Shown: one piece after another, positions 34,504-43,902 of the stretch
Layout: each line of letters starts with the position of its first letter
How positions within the stretch are numbered: position 1 is the stretch's first letter
DNA from: Dietzia sp. NCCP-2495
GTDB lineage: Bacteria > Actinomycetota > Actinomycetes > Mycobacteriales > Mycobacteriaceae
DNA: 64,000 bases
NCBI RefSeq assembly: GCF_026011735.1
Contig: NZ_BRVN01000009.1
Coordinates: 78,988-142,987 of the forward strand
Reading direction: 5' to 3'
Position numbers and translations under genes: made by a program
Notes under the pieces: model-generated
What the model saw: the letters and a program-made list of their open reading frames with translations, nothing else
Told to the model about the DNA's origin: nothing
Databases searched by the model: none

Positions 34504-35349
34504 GTGCACGCGCGCGGGGAAGGCCACGGGGACGGTCACGCCACCAGGCCGTCGGTGGCCCAGATCTCCGGTGAAATCCTGCTGACGATCAGTGCGATCC
34601 TGGCCCTGTTCGTCGTCTACGAGCTCCACTGGACCGACCTCACCTCGGCCCGCCTCCAGGCACGCGCCGCCACCGACCTCGACGAGCGATGGGCCGGACG
34701 TCACGACCAGACCGACCCGGCCGCGGCGGCGACCCCGGCTCCGCTCCCGCCGCCGGTCCTCGGCGAGGCGTTCGCCCGCGTGCACCTTCCCGCGCTGGGT
34801 ACCGATGCCCACTACGTCGTGGTGGAGGGCACCCGCCCGGAAGACCTGCGGACCGGACCCGGTCACTACGAGGAGACGCAGCTGCCCGGCGAGCCTGGAA
34901 ACATTGCACTGGCCGGGCACCGTAACGGTTCCGGCGGGGTGTTCGAGCACCTCGACCGGCTCGCCCCGTGCGACGCCGTGGTGATGGAGACCGCGACGCA
35001 GTGGCTGACGTACCGGCTCGTGCCGGACGAGGTCGAGCCCGCCGCGCGCCGGGCGACCGCCGGTCAGTGCCTGTCGCCGGAGCAGGTCGAGCGGTTCGCC
35101 GTCGGGGACTACTCGCACGTCCGCGGGCTGCACGTCACGACGCCGGACGCCGTCGAGGTGATCGCGCCGCTGCCCGGCGTGACGGGGGCGGGCGGCGCGG
35201 AATCGACCGTCGGTCCGGGGCTCGAGCGCATGCTCACCCTGACCACCTGCCATCCGCTGTACTCCAACGCGGAGCGACTCATCGTCCACGCCGTCCTCAC
35301 CGACACGACCAGCAAGTCGGCCGGACTGCCCGACGCACTCGAGGAGTAG
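34504..35349 (+). CDS. Class E-type sortase
   Basis: 281-residue sortase. An N-terminal signal-anchor helix (EILLTISAILALFVVYEL) precedes the catalytic domain. The catalytic His is in GNIALAGHRNGSGG, the Cys in LTLTTCHPLYSNAERLIVHA, and the Arg is probably the one following in NAERL. The TTCHP context is typical of class E (LAxTG-cleaving) enzymes. GTG 34504 has GGAGG 8 nt upstream; GTG 34495 and 34489 are alternatives. A 50-residue membrane peptide follows 3 nt after the stop. No substrate with a sorting signal was seen in this window. Confidence 0.9.
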   Translation: MHARGEGHGDGHATRPSVAQISGEILLTISAILALFVVYELHWTDLTSARLQARAATDLDERWAGRHDQTDPAAAATPAPLPPPVLGEAFARVHLPALGTDAHYVVVEGTRPEDLRTGPGHYEETQLPGEPGNIALAGHRNGSGGVFEHLDRLAPCDAVVMETATQWLTYRLVPDEVEPAARRATAGQCLSPEQVERFAVGDYSHVRGLHVTTPDAVEVIAPLPGVTGAGGAESTVGPGLERMLTLTTCHPLYSNAERLIVHAVLTDTTSKSAGLPDALEE

Positions 35350-35352
35350 GCG

Positions 35353-35505
35353 ATGTACGGCTACCTGTGGCGGGCGCTGCCCGGACCCCGACCGGTCAGG
35401 ATCGTCCTGCTGGTCGCACTGCTCGTGGCGGTGGTGGTGCTGCTCATGGAGGTCGTGTTCCCGTGGGTGTCGCAGCAGATGCCGTACACCGACGTGACCA
35501 TCTGA
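35353..35505 (+). CDS. 50-residue membrane peptide paired with sortase
   Basis: Reads MYGYLWRALPGPRPVRIVLL then a Val/Leu-rich helix and VFPWVSQQMPYTDVTI. One transmembrane helix lies between a short aromatic N-terminus and a proline/aromatic C-terminus. It begins 3 nt after the sortase stop. A peptide with this YLWR-LPGP start and FPWV end is, from memory, a recurrent companion of such sortases in related genera. Function unknown. Confidence 0.75.
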   Translation: MYGYLWRALPGPRPVRIVLLVALLVAVVVLLMEVVFPWVSQQMPYTDVTI

Positions 35506-35579
35506 AGTCGCATCGACGGGTCCGGCACCGTGACCGCATCGACCGGGTCGGCCGCCCGGGTGTGGCTAGCATCGCCGGT

Positions 35580-37193
35580 GTGACAGGACAACCCGGCGCC
35601 GCAGCGGTGAGCAGTGCCCGCATTCTGGCCTCGCTCATGGTGCCACTGTTCATGGCCCTCATCGCGATCTCGGTGATCAACGTGGCGCTGCCGGTGATCG
35701 GCGGGTCACTGCAGGCTGATTCGAGTGGCCTGCAGTGGGTGGTGTCCGGGTACGCGCTGTCGTTCGGTCTCCTGCTCGTCCCGTCGGGGCGACTCGGCGA
35801 CGCGACCGGACGCAAACGGATCTTCCTCGCCGGCATCGCCGTGTTCATCCTGGGCGCCGTGATCGCCGGTGCCGCCCAGAACATCGAGATGCTCAACGCC
35901 GCCCGCCTGCTCCAGGGCGTCGGCTCGGGCATGCTCAACCCGCAGGCGTTCGGCCTCATTCAGAAGTATTTCCGCAAGGAGGCACGGGCGCGCGCGTTCG
36001 CGACCATGGCCACCACCGTGTCCGTGGCCACCGCGTCCGGGCCACTCGTGGGTGGACTGCTCATCGAGGCGCTGGGCAACGACCTGGGGTGGCGCGCGAT
36101 GTTCCTGGTCAACGTGCCGCTCGGCGTGCTCGCGTTGGTGCTGGGGTACCTGTGGTTGCCGGACGACCGGAGGATCCCGACCCCCACGGGCGAGGACGCC
36201 GGGCGCGACGTCGGACTGTCCCGCGCCCGCGCCGGGGCGTCGGCGCGATTGAATGACGACGACCACGACGAGGACGCCGACGACAACAACGACAACGACA
36301 CGTCCACACTCGCGTCCGATCGTGCGATCGCCTCGACCGCAGCTCGCGCTCCTGCCACGCGGCCCGCCCTGTCCGCCCGCCGGCGCCTGGACCTGGACCC
36401 GGTCGGCATCCTCCTGCTTGGCGTGGCCGTGTTGACGATCATGCTGCCGTTCCTGGGCCGCGAGACCCCGACCGCACTCTGGGCCCTCGTGCCCGCCGGG
36501 CTGGCATTCCTAGGCATGTTCGCCTGGTGGGAGCGTCGGTACGCGCGTCTCGGTCGGCCGCCACTGGTCAATCCGGACATTTTCCGTGACGCGGGATTTC
36601 GCAACGGCATGATCATCGTGTCGATCTACTTTGTGGGCGGTACATCGCTGTGGATCATCGTGCCGCTCTATCTGCAGTTCCACCTGGGCTACGCGCCGAT
36701 CGACTCCGCGCTGATCAGCCTGCCCGCGTCGCTCTGTGCCGCGATCTCCGCGCAGGTGGCGGGCCGGTTCGTGCTGCGGCTCGGGCGGCGGATGGTGATC
36801 ACGGGCTTCGCCGTGACCATCTCCGCGCTCGTGGGATTCATCGTGGTGGCGGGCTTCGTCGAGACCGGCGCACTGCACTACCTGGTGTTCATGGTCCCGG
36901 CGACATGCATCGGAATCGCCCAGGGCATGACGATCTCGCCCAATCAGACGCTCACGCTGCGCGCCGTGGATCCCGCATACGGCGGCGTGGCCGGCAGCAT
37001 CATCTCGCTGGGTCAGCGCATGGGCACGGCGGTGGGAACGGCGATCGTCCCCGGCGTGCTGTTCGGGATTGTCGCGACGAACGGCGACTGGCTGCTCGCG
37101 TTCCGTGCAGCGCTCGGGATCATCGCCGCTCTGGCCGCGGGGGCGCTGGCGTTCTCCGTGGTGGACCGCCGCCGCGAGCTCCGCTGCGCCTGA
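35580..37193 (+). CDS. DHA2-family (14-TM) MFS drug exporter
   Basis: 537-residue major facilitator protein of the EmrB/QacA type. Motif A appears as GRLGDATGRKRIF and motif C-like sequence in SVATASGPLVGGLLIEALG. Between the two halves is a long hydrophilic loop (about residues 205-265) rich in Asp and Asn (LNDDDHDEDADDNNDNDTS), unusual for the family. The start GTG 35580 lacks a ribosome site but has TAGCAT at 35567-35572, so a leaderless mRNA is likely. Substrate unknown. Confidence 0.9.
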   Translation: MTGQPGAAAVSSARILASLMVPLFMALIAISVINVALPVIGGSLQADSSGLQWVVSGYALSFGLLLVPSGRLGDATGRKRIFLAGIAVFILGAVIAGAAQNIEMLNAARLLQGVGSGMLNPQAFGLIQKYFRKEARARAFATMATTVSVATASGPLVGGLLIEALGNDLGWRAMFLVNVPLGVLALVLGYLWLPDDRRIPTPTGEDAGRDVGLSRARAGASARLNDDDHDEDADDNNDNDTSTLASDRAIASTAARAPATRPALSARRRLDLDPVGILLLGVAVLTIMLPFLGRETPTALWALVPAGLAFLGMFAWWERRYARLGRPPLVNPDIFRDAGFRNGMIIVSIYFVGGTSLWIIVPLYLQFHLGYAPIDSALISLPASLCAAISAQVAGRFVLRLGRRMVITGFAVTISALVGFIVVAGFVETGALHYLVFMVPATCIGIAQGMTISPNQTLTLRAVDPAYGGVAGSIISLGQRMGTAVGTAIVPGVLFGIVATNGDWLLAFRAALGIIAALAAGALAFSVVDRRRELRCA

Positions 37194-37206
37194 CCCGAGG
37201 TTGTGC

Positions 37207-37285
37207 GCCGTATACCCCGGTTGACCTCGAGCCCACCCGGATGACCTCGCGGAGCCCGGGTGACCTCGCGCCCACCCATCCTGCG
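37207..37285. repeat. Tandem GATGACCTCGCG-like repeats
   Basis: About three 20-bp units (TTGACCTCGAGCCCACCCGG, ATGACCTCGCGGAGCCCGGG, TGACCTCGCGCCCACCC) follow the exporter stop and precede the secreted CAP-like gene. No gene lies inside. Confidence 0.65.
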
Positions 37286-37468
37286 TTGGACGACACTGTG
37301 CAGGAAAATGAGCGAGCGGCGTGGGCCCCGCGGCAGCGCGAGATCGAAATGTAACGAATGTGACTAGAGTGGCGAAAGATGCGTGAGTGAACTCGCCGCA
37401 GTATCGTGGCGGGCCGTAAGCAGACCCCGGGCGCCCGCGAGAGCCGGCACCCGATGAAAGGACCTCCC

Positions 37469-38050
37469 GTGCGCCACACGCTCCGCAACGTCGTCGTCGT
37501 CGGCACCTCCGCCCTCCTCCTGACCACCGGGGCGGGAACCGCCGCCGCCCAGGGCTCCCTGGCGCTGCCGTTCGACTTCCCGCTGGAGATCCCCGGCCTG
37601 GCCTCCCTGGCGCCCGCCACCGGGGCCGCGGCCGACACCCCCGAGCAGTCTCCGCAGGGCCAGCCGGCGTTCGCGGTCCCCGAGGAGCTGGCCAAGGAGG
37701 CCTTCAAGGGCCGGATCGTGGCCGGAATCAACGAGTCCCGGACGGCCGTCGGCGCCGAGCGGCTGGTCACCGACCCGGCCCTGTCGGACCGCGCCGCCGC
37801 CCGCGCCGAAGAACTGGCCGCCGGCGACACCACCACCGGCGACCTCCCCGTGCCCGAGGAGTCCCCGACCAGCGACCGCACCACGCTGGACCTGCCGGCC
37901 GACGCCACGCCCACGAGCGCGATGACCGCCCAACTCGGCGACACCGGGATGCGCGAGCGGATGCTCTACGGTGAGTTCACCCGCGTCGGCGTGGGCCTGG
38001 CGACGGCCGACGACGGGCACGTCCACGTGGTGGTCGACTTCGAGCGCTGA
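37469..38050 (+). CDS. Secreted CAP/SCP-like protein
   Basis: 193-residue exported protein. The signal peptide is VRHTLRNVVVVGTSALLLTT through GTAAAQG. After an Ala/Pro/Gln linker, a divergent CAP-type domain is suggested by IVAGINESRTAVGAERLVTD, LSDRAAARAEELAAGD and the end FTRVGVGLATADDGHVHVVV. The usual catalytic-like His residues of CAP proteins are not obvious. GTG 37469 is chosen because AAGGA lies 7 nt upstream and the signal peptide then starts correctly; ATG 37454 would add five residues. Confidence 0.72.
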   Translation: MRHTLRNVVVVGTSALLLTTGAGTAAAQGSLALPFDFPLEIPGLASLAPATGAAADTPEQSPQGQPAFAVPEELAKEAFKGRIVAGINESRTAVGAERLVTDPALSDRAAARAEELAAGDTTTGDLPVPEESPTSDRTTLDLPADATPTSAMTAQLGDTGMRERMLYGEFTRVGVGLATADDGHVHVVVDFER

Positions 38051-38078
38051 GGCTGCGCCCGGCCCCCCACTGGCTGGC

Positions 38079-38182
38079 GCGGTTGCAAGACATCGCCCCT
38101 CGGTAGCAAGACACGCGGTGCGAGGATTCGGGAAATTTTCGCACCCCATGTCGGGCAGCTGAGGGGCGATGTCTTGCAGCTG
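38079..38182. repeat. Family II nested inverted repeat, copy B
   Basis: Left units TTGCAAGACATCG (38083-38095) and TAGCAAGACA (38104-38113) face right units CATGTCGGGCAGCTG (38147-38161) and GATGTCTTGCAGCTG (38168-38182). The centre forms a further GGTGCGA / TCGCACC stem. Confidence 0.85.
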
Positions 38183-38249
38183 CGGGTGCTACCGCTGGTG
38201 CTGGCGCTGGCCCTTCCGCAGCCTCTGCCCCTACCGCTGCCGCCGCTGC

Positions 38250-38383
38250 TGGCAGAAAACCGATCCAACCCAACGAAACCCATCTTGCTGTTCTAAACCC
38301 ATGGGACCCGCGCGGTTCTGGCGAAGACAATAGGCAGCGTGGGGTTGGATAGGTTTACTCGGGGTTAGATGGGTTTTCTGCGT
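38250..38383. repeat. Family III nested inverted repeat
   Basis: The left arm holds CAGAAAACCGATCCAACCC and GAAACCCATC; the right arm holds GGGGTTGGATAGGTTTAC and GTTAGATGGGTTTTCTG, complementary with few mismatches. The design is the same two-units-per-arm as families I and II but the sequence is unrelated and AT-richer. Confidence 0.8.
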
Positions 38384-38441
38384 CTCGACGAGGCGAAATC
38401 CGCCGGGTGACTGGGACGCGGCCCGCCGGGCGGACCGGTGC

Positions 38442-39032
38442 CTACTCGCCCTCGACGCCCGCCAGAAGCGCGTCGAGGCCGGCGGCAAACCGAGGGCCGA
38501 AGTCGATCTCCGCCAGTTCCGGATCCGCAACCCGCAGGTTGTGGTGCGTCTGCTCCTCGAGCCCCAGCCCGATCACGTAGCCGGTCACCACGGCGGCCAG
38601 GCCCGGCGCGCGTTCGGCCAACCCGTGCCGCGCGCACACCTCCTCCACCGCCGCGACCACCGGGTTGACCGCCCCGGCCGCGAGCCCCAGTGCGACGATC
38701 TCCGCGCCGTCGGGCACCCCGGCCACGGCTGCGCGTAGCCCCTCGCCGATCGAGCGCAGCTCCGCCGATGCCGAGCCACCGCCGCCTGCCGAGCTACCGC
38801 CACCCGCCGAATCTCCCCCCGTCGAGCCACCACCGCCCCTCGACCGAACGGTGGCCAGCACGCGCTCGGCCACGGCGGTGAGCAGCGCCTGCTTGGAGGG
38901 GATGTGCCAGTACAGGGCACTGGGCTGGACCCCGATCCGGGTCGCGAGCGTGCGCATCGACATCCCCGCCAGCCCGGACTCCTGCAGCAGCTCGAGGGCG
39001 GTGTCGACGACCGACGTCTTGGATAAGGCCAC
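38442..39032 (-). CDS. bioQ: BioQ-type TetR repressor of biotin genes
   Basis: 196-residue TetR regulator: helix-turn-helix GMSMRTLATRIGVQPSALYW followed by HIPSKQALLTAVAERVL. A Ser/Gly-rich linker with repeats (residues ~70-95) separates the C-terminal ligand/dimer domain. Divergence from bioB with TGAAC-N3-GTTCA boxes between them identifies it as BioQ, which in Corynebacterium and Mycobacterium represses bio genes. Start GTG 39032 begins VALSKTSVVDTAL; upstream ATG 39116 would run through the operators and is rejected. Confidence 0.88.
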   Translation of the reverse strand: MALSKTSVVDTALELLQESGLAGMSMRTLATRIGVQPSALYWHIPSKQALLTAVAERVLATVRSRGGGGSTGGDSAGGGSSAGGGGSASAELRSIGEGLRAAVAGVPDGAEIVALGLAAGAVNPVVAAVEEVCARHGLAERAPGLAAVVTGYVIGLGLEEQTHHNLRVADPELAEIDFGPRFAAGLDALLAGVEGE

Positions 39033-39067
39033 GATAGCCGATCCTACCGGCCCGACACCCCCACTCC

Positions 39068-39129
39068 TGAACGCTGTACAAGTGGCGCCGACCACGCTAG
39101 CTTGAACGGCGTTCAATGAACGTCGTTCA
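39068..39129. promoter_or_regulatory. Three BioQ boxes in the bioQ-bioB gap
   Basis: TGAACGGCGTTCA (39103-39115) and TGAACGTCGTTCA (39117-39129) are perfect 13-bp palindromes one base apart. TGAACGCTGTACA (39068-39080) is a near match. All fit the BioQ consensus TGAAC-N3-GTTCA. The last overlaps the bioB ribosome-binding AGGAGG. Confidence 0.88.
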
Positions 39130-39139
39130 GGAGGAAGAC

Positions 39140-40375
39140 ATGGCCCCCACCCCGACCACCCCCAGCTGGCACGCCCTTGCCGACCGCGTCCTGGCCGGCG
39201 AGCAGCTCACCGCCGCCGAGGCCGCGCAGATCCTCAAGGCGCCGGACGCGGAGATCATGGAGGTCGTCGGCGCCGCCTCGCGCCTGCGCTTCCGCCACTT
39301 CGGCAACAAGGTCAAGGTCAACTACCTGGTCAACCTCAAGAGCGGCCTGTGCCCCGAGGACTGCTTCTACTGCTCGCAGCGACTCAACTCCACCGCCGGC
39401 ATCCTGCGCTACACGTGGCTGAACACCGAGGAGGCACTCACGGCGGCCAAGGCAGGTATCGCCGCCGGGGCCTCGCGCGTGTGCCTGGTCGCCAGCGGCA
39501 CGGGCCCGAGCAACCGCGAGGTCGGCAAGGTCACCGACATCATCGAGGCCATCAAGTCGGACACGCCGGGCGTCGAGGTCTGCGCGTGCCTGGGCGCGCT
39601 CAAGGACGGCCAGGCCGAGTCATTGTGCGCATCCGGCGCGGACGCCTACAACCACAACCTCAACACGGCCGAGAGCCACTACGAGGAGATCTGCACCACC
39701 CACACCTACGCCGACCGCGAGCACACGGTCGCCCAGGCCCACGGCGCGGGCCTCTCCGCGTGCTCGGGCTTCATCGCCGGCATGGGCGAGACGCACGAGC
39801 AGCTCGCCGAGCTCGCCGTGGCGCTGCGGGACAAGGGCGTCGACTCGATCCCGGTGAACTTCCTGCTGCCCTTCGACGGCACCCCGCTCGAGGGCGTGGA
39901 CACCCTCAACCCGCGCGACTGCCTGCGCATCCTGTCGATGGTGCGGTTCGTCGCCCCGGACACCGAGATCCGCGTGGCCGCCGGCCGCGAGCGCCACCTG
40001 GGCAACCTCCAGGGGATCGCCCTGTACGTGGCCAACTCGCTGTTCCTCGGCGACTACCTCACCAGCGAGGGCCAGCCCGGCGCCGCGGACCTGCAGATGA
40101 TCGCCGACGCCGGCCTCGAGGTGCTGCGCATGGAGGAGAACGTCGGGGGTGGGTGCGCCGGGAGCGCCGGGTGCGGCGATCAGGGGTGCCATGGTTCCGA
40201 CGACGACAACGCCGTCGCAGCATTCTCGGACCCGGAGGCGGCACCGGCCACCCGGTCCGCGCTGTCCACCGCGTCCACGCAGTCCACCGCATCCGCACAG
40301 CCCACCGGGTCCAAGCAGTCCCCGGTGGCGATCCGCACGCGTGGCGCCGGCACCTCCGAGCCCGCGAACGCCTGA
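39140..40375 (+). CDS. bioB: Biotin synthase with Cys-rich C-terminal extension
   Basis: 411-residue radical-SAM enzyme inserting sulfur into dethiobiotin. The [4Fe-4S]-SAM motif is [13 protein letters not shown] (C-x3-C-x2-C). Likely [2Fe-2S] ligands are Cys in [15 protein letters not shown] and SACSGF, plus Arg in [13 protein letters not shown] 39140 follows AGGAGG. After residue ~335 a ~75-residue tail holds [17 protein letters not shown] (three further Cys and one His), then a Ser/Thr/Ala-rich stretch ending [14 protein letters not shown]. The Cys cluster may bind an extra metal or Fe-S cluster. First gene of the bioBAFD operon. Confidence 0.93.
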   Translation: MAPTPTTPSWHALADRVLAGEQLTAAEAAQILKAPDAEIMEVVGAASRLRFRHFGNKVKVNYLVNLKSGLCPEDCFYCSQRLNSTAGILRYTWLNTEEALTAAKAGIAAGASRVCLVASGTGPSNREVGKVTDIIEAIKSDTPGVEVCACLGALKDGQAESLCASGADAYNHNLNTAESHYEEICTTHTYADREHTVAQAHGAGLSACSGFIAGMGETHEQLAELAVALRDKGVDSIPVNFLLPFDGTPLEGVDTLNPRDCLRILSMVRFVAPDTEIRVAAGRERHLGNLQGIALYVANSLFLGDYLTSEGQPGAADLQMIADAGLEVLRMEENVGGGCAGSAGCGDQGCHGSDDDNAVAAFSDPEAAPATRSALSTASTQSTASAQPTGSKQSPVAIRTRGAGTSEPANA

Positions 40376-40376
40376 C

Positions 40377-41780
40377 ATGGCCCCGCATACGCTCGCCCCG
40401 TCCCTGGCCGGCCCGGCCGCTCCCCCCGCCTCGGCCCCGTCCAGCCGCGTCACCGAGGACCCGACCGCCCACGTCACCGAGGACCAGGCCGCCCTCATCG
40501 CCGCGGATGCCGAGCACGTCTGGCACCCCTACGGCGGGTTCCCGGCGTCAACGCAGCCGCTGCCGGTGGCCTCGGCCGAGGGGGTCCGGCTCCGCCTGGC
40601 CGACGGCCGCGAGCTCATCGACGGCATGAGCTCGTGGTGGGCGGCGATCCACGGCTACCGCCACGCGCACCTCGACTCCGCCGCGCACCGGCAGGTCGAC
40701 ACCATGAGCCACGTCATGTTCGGCGGTCTCACGCACGCGCCGGCGGTGGAGCTCGCGCAGCGGCTCGCGCGGATGGCCCCGGGCGAGCTGACCAAGGTGT
40801 TCCTGGCCGACTCGGGCTCGGTGTCGGTCGAGGTCGCCGCCAAGATGGCCCTGCAGTACCAGCGCTCGCTGGGCCGCACCGGTCGGACGCGGCTGGCCAC
40901 GTGGCGGGGCGGCTACCACGGGGACACGCTGAGCCCGATGAGCGTGTGCGACCCCGAGGGCGGCATGCACCGCATGTGGTCCGGGGTGGTGCGTGAGCAG
41001 GTGTTCGCCCCGGTCCCGCCGGCCGACTACGACCCCGCCTACGTCACCGAGCTCGAGCGCACCATTGCCGATCATGCCGACGAGCTCGCGGGCATCATCG
41101 TGGAGCCGGTGGTCCAGGGCGCGGGCGGGATGCGCTTCCACCACCCGGGTTACCTGCGGGACCTGCGGCGGATCGCCGACGAGCACCAACTCCTGCTGAT
41201 CTTCGACGAGATCGCCACCGCCTTCGGCCGCACCGGCACGCTCTTCGCCTCCGAGCACAGCGCGGGCCCCGGCCAGCCCGCCGTCGCCCCGGACATCCTC
41301 TGCGTGGGCAAGGCCCTGACCGGCGGGTACCTCACCCTGGCGGCCACGCTGACCACCGAGCACGTGGCCGAGGTGATCAGCGCCGGCGAGGCGGGCGGGC
41401 TCGCGCACGGGCCGACGTTCATGGGCAACCCGCTGGCGTGCGCGGTGGCCTGCGCGTCTCTGGACCTCATCGAGCAGGGCGACTGGCGCACGCAGGTGCC
41501 GAACATCGAGGACGGCCTGCGCCGCGGCCTGGCACCGGCGCGGGACCTGCCGAACGTGGTGGACGTGCGGGTGCTGGGAGCGATCGGCGTGATCCAGCTG
41601 GACAGCCCTGTCGATATGACGACGACGACGTCGGCCGTCACCTCCCGTGGCGTGTGGCTACGCCCCTTCCGAGACCTCGTCTACACCATGCCGCCTTACA
41701 TCTGTAGCGACGAGGAGATAGCCACGATCTGTGCCGCTCTGCTCGCCGGGGCGGCCTCGCAAGCGAAGGGCCACGCCTGA
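40377..41780 (+). CDS. bioA: DAPA aminotransferase
   Basis: 467-residue PLP aminotransferase converting KAPA to DAPA with SAM as amino donor. The PLP lysine is in [14 protein letters not shown]; family landmarks are [31 protein letters not shown] and [17 protein letters not shown] 40377 starts 1 nt after the bioB stop. The first ~45 residues are an Ala/Pro/Ser-rich extension before [14 protein letters not shown]. The stop overlaps the bioF start (TGATG). Confidence 0.95.
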   Translation: MAPHTLAPSLAGPAAPPASAPSSRVTEDPTAHVTEDQAALIAADAEHVWHPYGGFPASTQPLPVASAEGVRLRLADGRELIDGMSSWWAAIHGYRHAHLDSAAHRQVDTMSHVMFGGLTHAPAVELAQRLARMAPGELTKVFLADSGSVSVEVAAKMALQYQRSLGRTGRTRLATWRGGYHGDTLSPMSVCDPEGGMHRMWSGVVREQVFAPVPPADYDPAYVTELERTIADHADELAGIIVEPVVQGAGGMRFHHPGYLRDLRRIADEHQLLLIFDEIATAFGRTGTLFASEHSAGPGQPAVAPDILCVGKALTGGYLTLAATLTTEHVAEVISAGEAGGLAHGPTFMGNPLACAVACASLDLIEQGDWRTQVPNIEDGLRRGLAPARDLPNVVDVRVLGAIGVIQLDSPVDMTTTTSAVTSRGVWLRPFRDLVYTMPPYICSDEEIATICAALLAGAASQAKGHA

Positions 41781-42976
41781 TGACCGACCGTTCCCCCGCT
41801 CTCGACTGGCTGGACGCGGCCGCTGCGGACCGCCGGGCCCGGAACCTGGACCGGAGGCTCCGGCCGCGCGTGGCCGGCGAGCGCATGATCGACCTGGCCT
41901 CCAACGACTACCTGGGGCTGGGCACCCACCCCGAGGTGATCCGGGGCGCGGTGGACGCCGCCCGCGAGTGGGGCGCCGGGGCCACCGGGTCCCGCCTGGT
42001 CACCGGCACCACGGCCGCGCACCACGCGCTGGAGTCCGAGCTCGCCGCCTTCACCGGGCACCCCGCCGCGCTGGTGTTCTCCTCCGGGTACACCGCCAAT
42101 CTCGGCGCCGTGGTAGCGCTGTCGGGTCGCGGGTCGCTGATCGTCTCCGACGGGGGCTCGCACGCTTCCCTGGTGGACGCGTGCCGGCTGTCGAGGGCCC
42201 GCGTCGTCGTCGTCGAACGGGGTGACGTCGCGGCCGTGGAACGGGCGCTGGCCACGCGGTCCGAGGAGCGCGCGCTGGTGGTCACGGACTCGGTGTACAG
42301 CGCCGACGGGCACCTCGCCCCGGTCACCGGCCTGCACGAGGCGTGCCGCCGGCACGGCGCGGTGCTGCTGGTCGACGAGGCGCACGGCCTAGGGGTGCGC
42401 GGTCGCGGCGGGCGCGGCCTCGTCGACGAGCTGGGGCTGACCCGCCACGAGGACGTGGTGGTCACCGCGACACTGTCCAAGGCGCTCGGCGCGCAGGGCG
42501 GGGTGGTTCTCACCTCGCCGCGGGTGCGCGAGCACCTCGTCGACACCGCACGCCCCTTCATCTTTGACACCGGCCTCGCACCGGCGAGCGTGGGCGCGGC
42601 CCGCGCGGCGCTACAGGTGTTGCGTCGGGAACCCGGGCGGGCGCGGCGCGTGCTCGAGGTGGCCGAACACCTGGCCGAGGTCACGGGCGCGGACCGGCCG
42701 ACCTCGGCGGTGGTGTCGGTGATCCTGGGCGACGCGCACCGCGCCTATGCGGCCTCGCAGCGCTGCGCCGAGCTGGGGCTGCGAGTGGGATGCTTCCGCC
42801 CGCCGTCGGTCCCCGAAGGCACCGCGCGGCTGCGGCTGACCGCCCGCGCCGACCTGACCGACGCCGAGCTCGACGCCGCGAGCGAGGTGCTGACCACCGT
42901 GCTGACCGGACACTGGTCGGACGTGGCCGGTTCCGCGCTGGCAGGGGCCGCCGCGGCCGTCGAGATGCGCACATGA
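41780..42976 (+). CDS. bioF: 8-amino-7-oxononanoate (KAPA) synthase
   Basis: 398-residue alpha-oxoamine synthase condensing pimeloyl thioester and alanine. PLP lysine in [13 protein letters not shown]; other landmarks [24 protein letters not shown] and [11 protein letters not shown]. It shares one base with the bioA stop, and its stop overlaps the bioD ATG, so the three are translationally coupled. Confidence 0.95.
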   Translation: MTDRSPALDWLDAAAADRRARNLDRRLRPRVAGERMIDLASNDYLGLGTHPEVIRGAVDAAREWGAGATGSRLVTGTTAAHHALESELAAFTGHPAALVFSSGYTANLGAVVALSGRGSLIVSDGGSHASLVDACRLSRARVVVVERGDVAAVERALATRSEERALVVTDSVYSADGHLAPVTGLHEACRRHGAVLLVDEAHGLGVRGRGGRGLVDELGLTRHEDVVVTATLSKALGAQGGVVLTSPRVREHLVDTARPFIFDTGLAPASVGAARAALQVLRREPGRARRVLEVAEHLAEVTGADRPTSAVVSVILGDAHRAYAASQRCAELGLRVGCFRPPSVPEGTARLRLTARADLTDAELDAASEVLTTVLTGHWSDVAGSALAGAAAAVEMRT

Positions 42977-43719
42977 CCACCGCACGCCTCGGACAGGCCG
43001 TCCTCACCGGCACCGGCACCGACGTCGGCAAGACCGTCGCCACCGCGGCACTTGCCGCGCTCGGGCGGGCCGCCGGGCTGGACGTGGGCATCTGCAAGCC
43101 CCTCCAGACCGGGCTCGGCCCCGGGGAGCCGGGGGACGCCCACGAGGCCGCCCGGCTCGCCGGGGTGACGCGCACGCTCGAGGTCCGGCGGCTGCCGGAT
43201 CCGCTGGCGCCCGAGACCGCGGCGCGGGTCGCCGGCCAGCCGCAGCCGACGCTGGCCGGGCTCGTCGACCCGATCCGCGGGTGGCTCGGTGGGGCCGACA
43301 CCGCGACGGCGCAGCCGAGGCTGGACCTCGTCGAGGGCGCGGGCGGACTGCTCGTACGGCTGGGCACGGACCTGACGATCCTCGACCTGGCCGCCGCCCT
43401 CGGGGCCCCGCTGGTCGTGGTCACGCGCGCCGGGCTGGGCACGCTCTCGGACACCGAGCTCACGGTCCGTGCGATCGAGGCCGCCGGCCTGCGGTGCGCG
43501 GGGATCGTGGTGGGGTCGTGGCCCGCCGAGCCGAATCTGGCCGAGCGGTGCAACCTCGAGGACCTGCCGCGACTGACCGGGGTCCCGCTGCTCGGGCGGA
43601 TCCCCCACGGCGCCGGCGGGCTGGCCCCGGACGAGTTCGCCCGCCGGGCACCGGGATGGTTCTCCGCGGGCGCGACGGCGGCACTCCTCCCCGGCCACCT
43701 CCCCTCGCGACCACGCTGA
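42973..43719 (+). CDS. bioD: Dethiobiotin synthetase
   Basis: 248-residue P-loop ATPase forming the ureido ring of dethiobiotin. Walker A is [16 protein letters not shown]; other marks are GICKPLQTG and [13 protein letters not shown]. Last gene of bioBAFD; no bioC, bioH or transporter is present here, so pimeloyl supply must be encoded elsewhere. Confidence 0.95.
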   Translation: MTTARLGQAVLTGTGTDVGKTVATAALAALGRAAGLDVGICKPLQTGLGPGEPGDAHEAARLAGVTRTLEVRRLPDPLAPETAARVAGQPQPTLAGLVDPIRGWLGGADTATAQPRLDLVEGAGGLLVRLGTDLTILDLAAALGAPLVVVTRAGLGTLSDTELTVRAIEAAGLRCAGIVVGSWPAEPNLAERCNLEDLPRLTGVPLLGRIPHGAGGLAPDEFARRAPGWFSAGATAALLPGHLPSRPR

Positions 43720-43902
43720 GGTTCTCCCTCGGGGGTCGACCAGAGCCTGTCGATCGCACTGATCGCGGACCCCCGGTTCGGGTCGCGGGGACACCACCCG
43801 GACCACCCACATCCGCCCTCCGGGCACGACCCCCACGGACACGCGGGAGGATAGGCCTATGCCGATCCCCTACCTCGCCTCACACACGGACTGAGAAGAG
43901 TC

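Larger units (their letters stand above)
38051..38441. other. Gap between convergent genes, two palindromic elements
   Basis: No coding signal. It holds a family II nested inverted repeat and, next to it, a family III element, with a Gly/Ala-codon-like CTGGCGCTGG stretch between them. Confidence 0.7.

Noticed and set aside
39116..39139. bioB start at ATG 39116
   Set aside because: It lies inside the BioQ boxes without a ribosome site, whereas ATG 39140 has AGGAGG 5 nt upstream.
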